Assembly (NCBI GenBank): GCA_047638815.1
Contig: JBLIMR010000003.1
Coordinates: forward strand, 1 to 64,000
Length of the DNA: 64,000 bases
Reading direction: 5' to 3'
From: JAJRRH01 sp047638815
Lineage (GTDB): Bacteria > Bacteroidota > Bacteroidia > Flavobacteriales_D > JABDKJ01
Below the pieces are notes generated by a model. That model ran no database searches and was not told the origin of the DNA. It saw only the letters and a list, made by a program, of their open reading frames with translations. Below, in pieces: positions 48,671 to 57,984 of the stretch. A program made the translations under genes and the position numbers. Positions within the stretch are counted from its first letter, which is position 1. Every line of letters starts with the position of its first letter.

Positions 48671-50782
48671 ATGAGTCAAGCCAAAAAAATATTAAAAGAC
48701 CATTTTGGCTATGATGAATTTCGTCCACTTCAGGGAGAAATAATCAATCGCGTACTTGATAAAAAAGACAGCCTTGTCTTAATGCCTACGGGTGGAGGGA
48801 AATCAATTTGTTTTCAAATACCCGCACTCATTTTTGAAGGCATCACTCTAGTTATATCTCCACTTATTTCTCTTATGAAAGATCAAGTGGAAGCCCTAAA
48901 AGTCAATGGCATAAAAGCCGAATACCTCAACAGCAGTCAAACATCAGAAGAGGAAAACAGAATCCGAAACTTGGTGGAAACCAGGGAATTAAAACTGCTT
49001 TACCTATCTCCAGAAAAGCTTTTATCGGAAGGTGGACAGTGGCTAAGCAACATAGAACTTTCAATGGTTGCTGTCGATGAAGCGCATTGTGTTTCGATGT
49101 GGGGTCATGACTTCAGAAGAGAGTATACGCAACTGCGATCGTTCCGTGAATCTCGCCCTGAAACACCATTTATTGCGTTAACTGCAACGGCTGATAAAGC
49201 CACCAGAAAGGATATTGTAAAACAACTTGGATTAATAAATTCAGAATTATTTATTTCCTCCTTTGACAGAAAAAATCTAAGCTTAGAGGTAAGACCTAAC
49301 ATCAAGAAAAAAGATAAAATACAAGAGTACATTCAATTCATTGGTGACAACAATAATGAGTCGGGAATAATTTATTGTCTAAGTAGAAAAGAGACAGAAA
49401 ACATCGCTAGCAAACTCAATGAAGTTGGCATCGATGCGATAGTATATCACGCAGGTTTGGATCGTGAAACTCGAGAAAAAAATCAAGAGCAATTTATCAG
49501 AGATGAGTCTTCTGTTGTATGTGCGACTATCGCTTTCGGAATGGGAATCGACAAGTCAAATGTTCGTTGGGTGATTCATAATAATTTGCCAAAAAACATT
49601 GAAGGATTTTATCAAGAAATTGGTAGAGCCGGAAGAGATGGATTACCATCAACCACACTTCTGTACTACAACTTGGGGGATCTTGTTATGCTGGGAAGAT
49701 TTGCTCAAGAAAGCTCTCAATCAGAGATTCTGATGGGGAAATTAAGACGGATGCAGGAGTATTGTGAGTCCAGTACTTGTAGACGAAGAGTATTATTGTC
49801 ATATTTCGGAGAGCACTTGGTGGATGATTGTGGCAATTGCGATGTCTGCAAAAACCCACCAACATTTTTTGACGGAAGGGTGATCGGTCAGAAAGCACTT
49901 TCAGCAGTAATCCGAACGAGAGAGAAAGTAGGAACGAATATGCTTATTAATGTTCTTCGAGGTTCTGGCAACAGAGAGTTGATGGAGAAAAACTATCATG
50001 AGATAAAAACTTATGGTGCAGGAAAAGAACATTCTTATAACGATTGGAAATCTTACATTATTCAAATGCTTAACCAAGGCGTTTTTGAAATCGCATATGA
50101 TGATGCATTCACTTTAAAAGTTACGAGTATTGGAAAAAGTTTGTTGACCAATGAAGGAAATTTAAGGCTTACGATTCCTGTAGAAAAAGAAACAAAAGCG
50201 GAAAGAAAAAAGGCTGGAAGAAAAACGAAAAAATCGACAGTGTCTGGAGAAGTGCCTGCCGAATTATTCGAGAAACTGAGATCTCTTCGTGGTCAGATTG
50301 CGAAAAAACTGGGCATGCCCGCATACATCATTTTTCACGATTCTACATTGAAAGAAATGTCACAAACATTTCCTACTACAGAGGCTGAAATGCTAGATAT
50401 ATCTGGAGTTAGCAATGTGAAAGCCAATAAATACGGCCCGGCCTTTCTTGCGGTGATCAAAGAAAATTTGAGTCTTAAACCTAAGCCAAAGAGCTCGACT
50501 CATGATGAGACTTATTCTTTGTATAAAGATAATTTAACCCCTGAAGAAATTGCCGACAAGAAGGGGATAAAAGTGGCCACGGTTTTCACGCATTTGATAA
50601 AATTGAAGGAAGATGGAAAGGATATTGATCTTACACAATACACTTCAAATGACGTCATTGACAAAGTTAAAAAAGCCAAAGGTTCTTTGAAGGGTGATTC
50701 TGGCTTAAGAGACTATTTTGTCTTCTTGAATGAAGAGGTTCCTTATGATGATATTAAGATTGCGTTGGGGGTTTTGGGTTAA
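48671..50782 (+). CDS. recQ: ATP-dependent DNA helicase RecQ
   Basis: The 703-residue helicase acts in recombination and replication repair. Motif I is MPTGGGKS (38-45), motif II is DEAH, and motif VI is QEIGRAGRDG. The zinc-binding RQC region has CESSTCRRRVLLSYFGE followed by CGNCDVC. An HRDC domain (about 535-610) and a C-terminal HTH_40-like segment (LTPEEIADKKGIKVATVFTHL) complete a standard Bacteroidota RecQ. It is cotranscribed with der. Confidence 0.96.
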   Translation: MSQAKKILKDHFGYDEFRPLQGEIINRVLDKKDSLVLMPTGGGKSICFQIPALIFEGITLVISPLISLMKDQVEALKVNGIKAEYLNSSQTSEEENRIRNLVETRELKLLYLSPEKLLSEGGQWLSNIELSMVAVDEAHCVSMWGHDFRREYTQLRSFRESRPETPFIALTATADKATRKDIVKQLGLINSELFISSFDRKNLSLEVRPNIKKKDKIQEYIQFIGDNNNESGIIYCLSRKETENIASKLNEVGIDAIVYHAGLDRETREKNQEQFIRDESSVVCATIAFGMGIDKSNVRWVIHNNLPKNIEGFYQEIGRAGRDGLPSTTLLYYNLGDLVMLGRFAQESSQSEILMGKLRRMQEYCESSTCRRRVLLSYFGEHLVDDCGNCDVCKNPPTFFDGRVIGQKALSAVIRTREKVGTNMLINVLRGSGNRELMEKNYHEIKTYGAGKEHSYNDWKSYIIQMLNQGVFEIAYDDAFTLKVTSIGKSLLTNEGNLRLTIPVEKETKAERKKAGRKTKKSTVSGEVPAELFEKLRSLRGQIAKKLGMPAYIIFHDSTLKEMSQTFPTTEAEMLDISGVSNVKANKYGPAFLAVIKENLSLKPKPKSSTHDETYSLYKDNLTPEEIADKKGIKVATVFTHLIKLKEDGKDIDLTQYTSNDVIDKVKKAKGSLKGDSGLRDYFVFLNEEVPYDDIKIALGVLG

Positions 50783-50815
50783 TTGCGAATTACGAATTAC
50801 GAATCGGGGAATTAC

Positions 50816-50974
50816 GAATTGAAAACAAACCTAACTGAGCAATGGATTATGATTGGTCAAGCTAATCTTTCTCTTGGTCTAAATTCCATCATAGCATATA
50901 ACTACCCTCCATTCACATCCTTATTTGGGGTTCGTTTTGGTTTAGGTATTGGTTATGTTGTGAATGGTAAATAG
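50816..50974 (+). pseudogene. Possible outer-membrane protein remnant after recQ
   Basis: A short open frame ends IGQANLSLGLNSI then LFGVRFGLGIGYVVNGK, with the alternating hydrophobic/glycine pattern of an outer-membrane beta-strand hairpin. ATG at 50849 is its only plausible start and leaves 41 residues. The preceding 40 bases hold a GAATTACGAATTACGAAT-like direct repeat. It may be the tail of a lost beta-barrel gene, or chance. Confidence 0.25.
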
Positions 50975-51154
50975 AGGGACGCAGAGTTCGGGCCTCAATA
51001 TATTCGAATTGCTCTATAACTGCTATAACTGAGAAAAATGATTAGTGTATTAATCGCAATCCATCTCATTTATGGCTAATCCTGGTCTATAATAGAAAGG
51101 GTCTAAGCGTATGTCAACATCTTGATTTGAACTGTCAATCCTGTGCCAATTTTC

Positions 51155-51493
51155 TTAACAGACTGGATTCATATCAAATTCTAAAAGTTCACTCGAGAGA
51201 TTAAATCCAACTATAACGGAATCCTGATTTGAATAACCTTTATTTATAAACATGATCTTTTCTCCTTCTAAAATTACAAAATCGAACTTCACACTCGATC
51301 CTATATGAGAAGAGAAAACTATATCATCGGCAATGGACATCTCGACATATTCCTTATTTCCATCATTATTACAAACCATTCTACAATATAATCCAACAGG
51401 AGATACTTTGTCTTGATTCTGGCATCCTTCTGTGCAAAGCAGAGAAATTAATATTACAACAAGGAGCCATTTATTCAATGTATACATTTTCAT
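51155..51493 (-). CDS. Small probable lipoprotein of unknown function
   Basis: From ATG at 51493 (MKMYTLNKWLLVV; ATG 51487 is also possible) the product has 112 residues. A hydrophobic signal ends at a Cys (SLLCTEGCQNQ), which could be lipidated, though the residues before the Cys fit the lipobox only loosely. The mature part has three further Cys, including one at the very end (NPVC), and alternating polar/hydrophobic stretches suggesting beta structure. It starts 33 bases after the alpha-2-macroglobulin stop, on the same strand. I do not recognise the family. Confidence 0.6.
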   Translation of the reverse strand: MKMYTLNKWLLVVILISLLCTEGCQNQDKVSPVGLYCRMVCNNDGNKEYVEMSIADDIVFSSHIGSSVKFDFVILEGEKIMFINKGYSNQDSVIVGFNLSSELLEFDMNPVC

Positions 51494-51525
51494 TCTCTCC
51501 AAAATCCATTTAACATTCAAAGAAA

Positions 51526-54500
51526 CTACTCCCCAATCTCAATCCAAGCAGCGCCATTATAAGAATGATACTCTCCATTGTACATGGCATCAGCCCCTAC
51601 TGGTCCCATGTAATATTTGCCCGGAGAAACAGCTCTCACCATGTAGAAAAAATACTTGGTCTTCTCAGTCACATCTGTGTACATATTGATTCGATCATCA
51701 CGGATGTCTTGATACTGCGGGTATGACTTTCTCCTAATCCACTTGTACTGCGGTAAATCATCAAGTCGTGGATTTTCTATTTCAAATCCTGCGGGTAGAA
51801 TATCCGAGATAGCAACATTTTGTATTCTAGTACTATTTTGCGCAGAGATTGCAATTCTTACTACGATAAGATCATTTTGTTTGAATTTATTATTCGTTAT
51901 CGGTGTGCCAGTTCTAGTGAAGAATGCTTTTCTGACACGCATAAAACTGTCTTCCTCCTTATAGTTTCCTTTTTCATCTATCCCCTCCGTTTCATAAAAA
52001 TAAAACAACTCCCCTTCTCCCTCTGCGACAATTTCTATGTCTTTTGAAATTAGTTTATTCTTATCCAAGGTGATCATTTTACCTTTGAAATCTGCTACGA
52101 CTTCGCCCCCATTTTTGACCTTTGCTCTAACATTATTCCCATTATTCTTTCTTGCAAATTTCCCCATTGCCAAGAAACCAAATAATCGTTCTTGCGTATT
52201 CAAGTATCGCTTGGAACTCATCTGTTCTGAGACATGTTTTACCATGATCGGTACTTGTGGATTCTCCGGATCAGTGTCCATCAAGACATTGAGAGACAGA
52301 GCCTCATCTCGTATGTAGGAATAAAAACTACCTCCTGTAGATTGATTGGAACGTTCACCCTCAAACGATTTTGGCAAGACTTCATAGAAACTTTTTTCGT
52401 CTCCAATTAACTGATATGCCCCTGCTAACAAATATTGGCAATCGAGAGAGAGATCTTTTTTATTGGCCTTATAATAGTTCATCATTGAGCGATCCGCTTT
52501 GTTCGCCAATGCCAAAATGTATGTGGCATATAATGACGACTTTGGAATAATCTTTCTTCTACTATTTCCATTGTAATAATAATCGACTCTTTTCTTGTCC
52601 TTCATTCTCATTCCAAGATTATCCAGTGACAAAGACAACATCCTTTCATTGACATCATAACCCGCAATTTTTGCTTCCAATAAAAAATGTGTTGCGGATA
52701 CTGAACCCCAGTAATGAGGTCTTCCTGAACCTGGCCAATATGTGTATGCTCCGTCATACAATTGCATTCTTTGCAATTTATTTATGGCCTGCTTAACATT
52801 GTATCTCGCATTCTCCGATCGATCAGAATAGATGCCCATGTCCTTGATAATATCCTCAAAGTAAAGTTGTGGAAATGCTTTTGAGACAGTCTGTTCTACA
52901 CAGCCATGTGGATACCGAACCAAATACTCAATATCCTTGGTGAACTTGACCAGTGGTGAGCTACTTACAATTAGCTTTCGCCCAACAGTTTTTGGTAAAA
53001 AACCTTTTTCATCCAAACTCAATTTCTTAATTGAATTTGCAGCAATTGTCCCAGAACCACTCCTTTTCTGCAATGGTGATCCTGGCCGCACCGTAATGTC
53101 TGTTTCTAAAATAAAAGTCTCTCCCAACGCATTCACTTTCGCAATTATTTTTGACTCTCCCAGTTCTTTTGCTACTGCAATTCTAAACACTTTTCTACCC
53201 TCAGAATTCGCTTTTAATTCAACAGAATTATTTTCTTCAGGCACCAAACTCAATGGTCCTTCTAACACAATATTAACTTCACCATTAGTCGCATTTTTTG
53301 TAGTATTAGTGATCGTCAAAGGCATGATCAAAGTATCACCTGGACTAAGGAATCTTGGAATTCCCGCTGATAAAATTATAGGATCCGCAACAATCATGTT
53401 TTTCTCCGCTGAACCGAAATTTTTACCCTTATAATTTACGACCATTATTCTAAGTGAACCCGAAAATTGTGGAATGTCAATTTCGTATTCTACTTCCCCC
53501 TTCCCATTTGTTTCTAGTATTCCACTCCAGAATGAAACCAACTTGAATCGCTTGTTCTTCATAGGGTTTAGACGTTTCTCCAATTCAGAATCACCATCTC
53601 CACCACCAGGCCTTCCCGAATGCAATCCTACCTCCGGAAACAAGTATGGATAGATATCATGAGAAGTCATCTGCAAAGCTCTTTTTTGATAAAAATAATC
53701 AAAGGGGTTTGGTGTTTTGAATCCTGTCACCTGTAAAATTCCTTCATCAACAACTGCCAAACTCACCATACTATTTGGTTTTCCTTTTACTGTGATTTTC
53801 TGTTTGGTTTTAGATCTAGTACTGGCCACCGCATTTATTTCCAGCGGGATATTTCTTCTCTCGTCATTCACTATTATTGGCGCATAACCATGTGCCACAG
53901 TTAACGGCAAATCACTAATGGCATGTGGTCGAAACAACGTTGCTGATATGTATATATTTGGTAACATATCCTCTGTAATTTTCAACTCCATCGACAATGA
54001 TTTTTTATCTGACTCCTTATAGAAATGTTTCACCACTTTGTCTGATTCGATTGTAATAAGTGTCTTCCCGGAGAATGGTAGTGACATAATAATATTAGCC
54101 TTCTCCCCTACATTGTACTTTTCCTTATCCGTTTTTATATCAATGCTTCCTTCATTATCAACTTTGAATGAAGAGTTATTGGTATTCCCCCAACCATAGC
54201 AATAATATATTTTTGAAACATGATTTGTAACCCCTGGTTTAGAAACTCTAACTTCATATTTTCCAGAAAAGTCAGGTGTAAAAGAATATGTATTTTTGTC
54301 ACCACTTAAAGTGACCGTTTTTTCTTCTAAGATAACTTCCTTAGGCACTGAATGGTATCTATAATATCTTCCAGACTGCGACAAGACACTTTTGTATTCG
54401 TGTCTTATTAATGTAACAGTAGCTTCAACACTATTTGCTGCTTTTTTATCCTGATCCACTGCAATAAGTTTACTTATCACAGGCTTACTAGTCCTGTGGT

Positions 54501-56928
54501 AGTAACCGTTATGACCTATCCCGTAATAATAATCTTGCGTGTGAATTTTCGAACTGTTATTTCTGTTTACCGGCCTTCCAGTTTCATCAAATACAGTGGT
54601 ATATGTCCTTGCATTAAGCACCCCCATATTTGCATATGCTTCGGGTATTTCAAATGATACATTTGCAGTCCCATTTTCATCCGTTTTCCCGGTCTCCATC
54701 ACGTTCTTGAAATAGGTGTAGTTTTGGTTTATCGAAAAATTATAATCGTTGTATTCAGGCACGTAAAAATAAGCCCGTGAAATTTGCAATTCACTTTCCC
54801 AATTTCTATTTGATGCAGGAGTACCAAATAAATTAGCAGCGTTAATTTCCAAGGTCAATTCATCTCCATTGGCAAATTCTTCCTTGTTCATTTTTGTATC
54901 CACTTTTATTCTATCCGGAACAAATTCTTCAACCTTGATATAAGAGTTTTGCAGCACTACATCACTTGCTGTCAACACTGTTAACATGTAAGAACCTGTT
55001 GCAGCCGATGCACTTAAGTCAAAACTAGCCTCTGCCGAGCCCTCATCATTCAACTTTTTTCTAACACTCCCAACCTCTTTACCATTCGGAGAGGTCAACT
55101 TAAATATGAGTGGAAATGCATCAGGAGTTTCCCATTGATAATCTCTAATGATAGTCGAAACATTGAGTTTTTCTCCAGGTCTGTAGATGTCTCTCTCTGG
55201 ATAAATGTATGTCATCAATCCTGTTGTATTTTGCCAGTGACCTCCAACATCATATCTCGAGGTTGATACTTGGGTTTTGTTAAGCATAATGTAGTTATAA
55301 TCACTCCCCAATCTGGCGGTTATCATAGCCGTTTCATAATTCACTCCAAGTAACTCTTCAATTTTAAAAACAACCTTCCCACTACCATCAGTTTTTTGAC
55401 TTTTCGTAATTTGATTATTCTTTCCTATCAGTGTTAATTCCACCCCAGAAATTGGCGCAGCCGTGTGAATAGAATTAGCAAAAACCGATATGGAATTCGG
55501 TCCTTTTTTCACGATCAATCCTATATCAGATATCGCGATGGTTTTTTTACTTTGAAGCCAATAATTTTCATTTGATGAAAGAACAATTTGATAAAGACCA
55601 TCGGCATTGGGTATCTTATCCTTAAAGTTAATTCCCAACAACTTATTTGCTCCCTTGGTTGGTAGATTTTTAGTTACTATTTCTTCCTCATAAACAATAT
55701 CACCCATACACCCTACCTGATTCTTATCTCCAGAATATGAATCGTACCTATCATGATAATAGTAATCATCATAGTATCCTCTATTGTTGAAAAACTGCAT
55801 GATATTGTTCTCATATACCCTATACACCGTCATCTTCACCTTTTTGACATTGATGATATTTACTTCTATATTCCTATTCCCATCTTTGCTTAGGTATACA
55901 TTTTTCTTGTCTAAAAAAGCAATGCTCGGATTTAATTCTCCGAATGATGCATCTTCTTCAAAATCATTTTTTAAACTCCCACCGTATATCCCTTTAAGAC
56001 CTTTTTTCACTTTAACATGATACCCCAATTCTGCATCAAACTGATCCGAAATTATTTTCACTTCTTGCTCAAGAATTTCAACCGTGTATTTAACATTAGG
56101 CTCCAAAACCAGATGCTTTCTGAGTTCTTCTTCGGAAACTTTTTGTGAGGTGAATATCTTTATATTCCCTTCCAAGCCATTGTGCTCTCCTTTCAATCCG
56201 TTAATATCCATCACAAACGGAGAGTTGAGGTACTTGCTAAACTCCAGATCACTGGCTAAGCTTAAGTTTCCTATTGCCGGTTTTAGCTCCTTTTTAAAAT
56301 TAAAATCAATCAAATACTTTTTATCCTCAACCTTTACTTGTGGGAGATATATATTTATGGTTCGGCTGGCCCTTTGCTCTGAAACCACAAAGCTCTGTTG
56401 CTGATTATCGACAACAATAGCAAGGTTCCCTCCCAGGTCATTTGGATTCACTTGGTGATTGAATCGAAGCATTGCATGCATTCCTGGAAGCTTAACATTG
56501 TTTTGATCGGCACCCCAATATCCCTCAACATCTTCAATGGACAATAAAGGCGTATGAAATTTCTTAGCCCAACTTTTATCAATCTTTGTACCCTTAAAAA
56601 ATTGATCGTAATCTTTACCTATCTTGACAGTATAGTGCGTTGCTGGTTTCAATTTTTTAGCTGGAATAAATTGCAAAACATCCTCCGTACTCCAGTTGAA
56701 AGTTCCATTAATGGGTGGATTAAAATTGAGTAGTTCTTCATCGATTCTTACTTTCAATAACGTATCGTTGGCCATACTCCTATCAAACTGAAATTCGAAA
56801 TTGAATAATTCGGGAACCTCTTCATGGAAATTTGTCCCAACTATGTTGACACTTGATTCTTGTTTTTTTTGGCAGGCATTGAGTAAAAGCAACATACCAG
56901 CTAGTATGCTAATAACAATTCTGTTCAT
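51526..56928 (-). CDS. Giant alpha-2-macroglobulin family lipoprotein
   Basis: The 1800-residue protein has a signal with lipobox (LLLLNACQKK), so it is likely anchored in the envelope. N-terminal beta-sandwich domains (MG-type) come first, then an MG2-like segment (TYIYPERDIYRPGEKLNVST). VKGKPNSMVSLAVVDEGILQ begins the A2M domain. The thioester motif GCVEQ has Cys at residue 1343 and is intact, within RYPHGCVEQTVSKAFPQ. The alpha/alpha-toroid region follows. Members trap proteases. In E. coli the yfhM-type protein pairs with pbpC, but no penicillin-binding protein is adjacent here. A small lipoprotein gene follows. Confidence 0.9.
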   Translation of the reverse strand: MNRIVISILAGMLLLLNACQKKQESSVNIVGTNFHEEVPELFNFEFQFDRSMANDTLLKVRIDEELLNFNPPINGTFNWSTEDVLQFIPAKKLKPATHYTVKIGKDYDQFFKGTKIDKSWAKKFHTPLLSIEDVEGYWGADQNNVKLPGMHAMLRFNHQVNPNDLGGNLAIVVDNQQQSFVVSEQRASRTINIYLPQVKVEDKKYLIDFNFKKELKPAIGNLSLASDLEFSKYLNSPFVMDINGLKGEHNGLEGNIKIFTSQKVSEEELRKHLVLEPNVKYTVEILEQEVKIISDQFDAELGYHVKVKKGLKGIYGGSLKNDFEEDASFGELNPSIAFLDKKNVYLSKDGNRNIEVNIINVKKVKMTVYRVYENNIMQFFNNRGYYDDYYYHDRYDSYSGDKNQVGCMGDIVYEEEIVTKNLPTKGANKLLGINFKDKIPNADGLYQIVLSSNENYWLQSKKTIAISDIGLIVKKGPNSISVFANSIHTAAPISGVELTLIGKNNQITKSQKTDGSGKVVFKIEELLGVNYETAMITARLGSDYNYIMLNKTQVSTSRYDVGGHWQNTTGLMTYIYPERDIYRPGEKLNVSTIIRDYQWETPDAFPLIFKLTSPNGKEVGSVRKKLNDEGSAEASFDLSASAATGSYMLTVLTASDVVLQNSYIKVEEFVPDRIKVDTKMNKEEFANGDELTLEINAANLFGTPASNRNWESELQISRAYFYVPEYNDYNFSINQNYTYFKNVMETGKTDENGTANVSFEIPEAYANMGVLNARTYTTVFDETGRPVNRNNSSKIHTQDYYYGIGHNGYYHRTSKPVISKLIAVDQDKKAANSVEATVTLIRHEYKSVLSQSGRYYRYHSVPKEVILEEKTVTLSGDKNTYSFTPDFSGKYEVRVSKPGVTNHVSKIYYCYGWGNTNNSSFKVDNEGSIDIKTDKEKYNVGEKANIIMSLPFSGKTLITIESDKVVKHFYKESDKKSLSMELKITEDMLPNIYISATLFRPHAISDLPLTVAHGYAPIIVNDERRNIPLEINAVASTRSKTKQKITVKGKPNSMVSLAVVDEGILQVTGFKTPNPFDYFYQKRALQMTSHDIYPYLFPEVGLHSGRPGGGDGDSELEKRLNPMKNKRFKLVSFWSGILETNGKGEVEYEIDIPQFSGSLRIMVVNYKGKNFGSAEKNMIVADPIILSAGIPRFLSPGDTLIMPLTITNTTKNATNGEVNIVLEGPLSLVPEENNSVELKANSEGRKVFRIAVAKELGESKIIAKVNALGETFILETDITVRPGSPLQKRSGSGTIAANSIKKLSLDEKGFLPKTVGRKLIVSSSPLVKFTKDIEYLVRYPHGCVEQTVSKAFPQLYFEDIIKDMGIYSDRSENARYNVKQAINKLQRMQLYDGAYTYWPGSGRPHYWGSVSATHFLLEAKIAGYDVNERMLSLSLDNLGMRMKDKKRVDYYYNGNSRRKIIPKSSLYATYILALANKADRSMMNYYKANKKDLSLDCQYLLAGAYQLIGDEKSFYEVLPKSFEGERSNQSTGGSFYSYIRDEALSLNVLMDTDPENPQVPIMVKHVSEQMSSKRYLNTQERLFGFLAMGKFARKNNGNNVRAKVKNGGEVVADFKGKMITLDKNKLISKDIEIVAEGEGELFYFYETEGIDEKGNYKEEDSFMRVRKAFFTRTGTPITNNKFKQNDLIVVRIAISAQNSTRIQNVAISDILPAGFEIENPRLDDLPQYKWIRRKSYPQYQDIRDDRINMYTDVTEKTKYFFYMVRAVSPGKYYMGPVGADAMYNGEYHSYNGAAWIEIGE

Positions 56929-57030
56929 CGGATTTTTGTTAATGGTTAGGAAGGGAAACGTTTAGATTATGAAAGAAAAAATTGCAAATTCATTCTATCT
57001 TTATCTTCACTATCAAAAAAACGTAATTTA

Positions 57031-57855
57031 TTGGTAAAAAATTGTAACAACACTTATAAATACTCACACTTTAATCTTAGCTATCAACAATTTGGCTCCG
57101 GGGAGCGGGTAATGTTGTGTTTTCATGGCTATGGGGAATCTGCGGAGAAATATTCTTTTTTGGGTTCTTCTATTGGTACAGATTATACTATATATGCTTT
57201 TGACTTTTTTCACCATGGTAATTCTGACACTTATAACAAGGACCCTTCTATAACAATGAATGGTGAATTATGGGCCAAATTAATTTCGAACTTTCTGGAC
57301 GAGCGTAGTATATCCACCGTTGATCTTCTTGGCTATAGTATGGGTGGTAGATTATCTTTAGCGCTTATTCAATATATACCTGAGCGTTTACAAAAAATAA
57401 CGCTCCTAGCTCCCGATGGTATTTATGATTCATTTTGGTTTCAGTTCGCTACACGGAATTTCCTTGGCAAACGATTATTTAGAAATTTTACTAAAAATCC
57501 AAATCCATATCTGAGCATTTTGAATGTTCTGACAAGAATAAAAATATTCCCGACAAAACTTTCTCAGATAGCCAAGATTAATACCAGTTCGGAAATAAAC
57601 AGAAAAAAAGTTTTGGCGACATGGATGATCTTAAGCCAAATAAAAATCAGTATTAAAAGGGTTGAAAAGTCAATTGCCGAACATGATCTGCACTTGACTA
57701 TTAGCGTTGGACAATATGACAAAGTGATTTCAGCAAGAAAAATCTCAAATTGGAAGTGGGTCAAGTATAACAACAAGAATTTTATTGTTGCGAATCAAGG
57801 TCATTTGTTTACTGAAGCTGAAGTATTGTCCAGTCTAGAAAAAGTGAATCATTAA
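57031..57855 (+). CDS. Alpha/beta hydrolase
   Basis: The 274-residue protein has the oxyanion segment LCFHGYGESAEKY, nucleophile Ser103 in GYSMGG, Asp230 (VGQYDKVI) and His258 (NQGHLF), a complete triad. No ATG precedes the conserved region, and the frame most plausibly starts at TTG 57031 (MVKNCNNTYK). The substrate is unknown. The length suits a simple esterase or lipase-like enzyme of the family. It stands alone, divergent from the alpha-2-macroglobulin gene. Confidence 0.8.
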   Translation: MVKNCNNTYKYSHFNLSYQQFGSGERVMLCFHGYGESAEKYSFLGSSIGTDYTIYAFDFFHHGNSDTYNKDPSITMNGELWAKLISNFLDERSISTVDLLGYSMGGRLSLALIQYIPERLQKITLLAPDGIYDSFWFQFATRNFLGKRLFRNFTKNPNPYLSILNVLTRIKIFPTKLSQIAKINTSSEINRKKVLATWMILSQIKISIKRVEKSIAEHDLHLTISVGQYDKVISARKISNWKWVKYNNKNFIVANQGHLFTEAEVLSSLEKVNH

Positions 57856-57912
57856 TATGGTAGACTTGTAATTTTGCGTCATTAATTCAGGTCTTATTTC
57901 CTTCGTTTTTGA

Positions 57913-57920
57913 TACCTTTG
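57913..57920 (+). promoter_or_regulatory. Candidate -7 promoter element for the T9SS type A protein
   Basis: TACCTTTG matches TAnnTTTG, 65 bases upstream of the ATG at 57985. No TTG-type -33 element is found 17-23 bases before it, so the call is tentative. Confidence 0.35.
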
Positions 57921-57984
57921 CACTATACCGGTGAAACAACGGAAAAAAAAGACCTATTAAACATTTATAAATCAATAATTTAAC

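Noticed and set aside
54227..54234. GGGGTTAC box on the minus strand inside the alpha-2-macroglobulin gene
   Set aside because: No ATTGTAT at the required spacing, and it is internal to a coding sequence.
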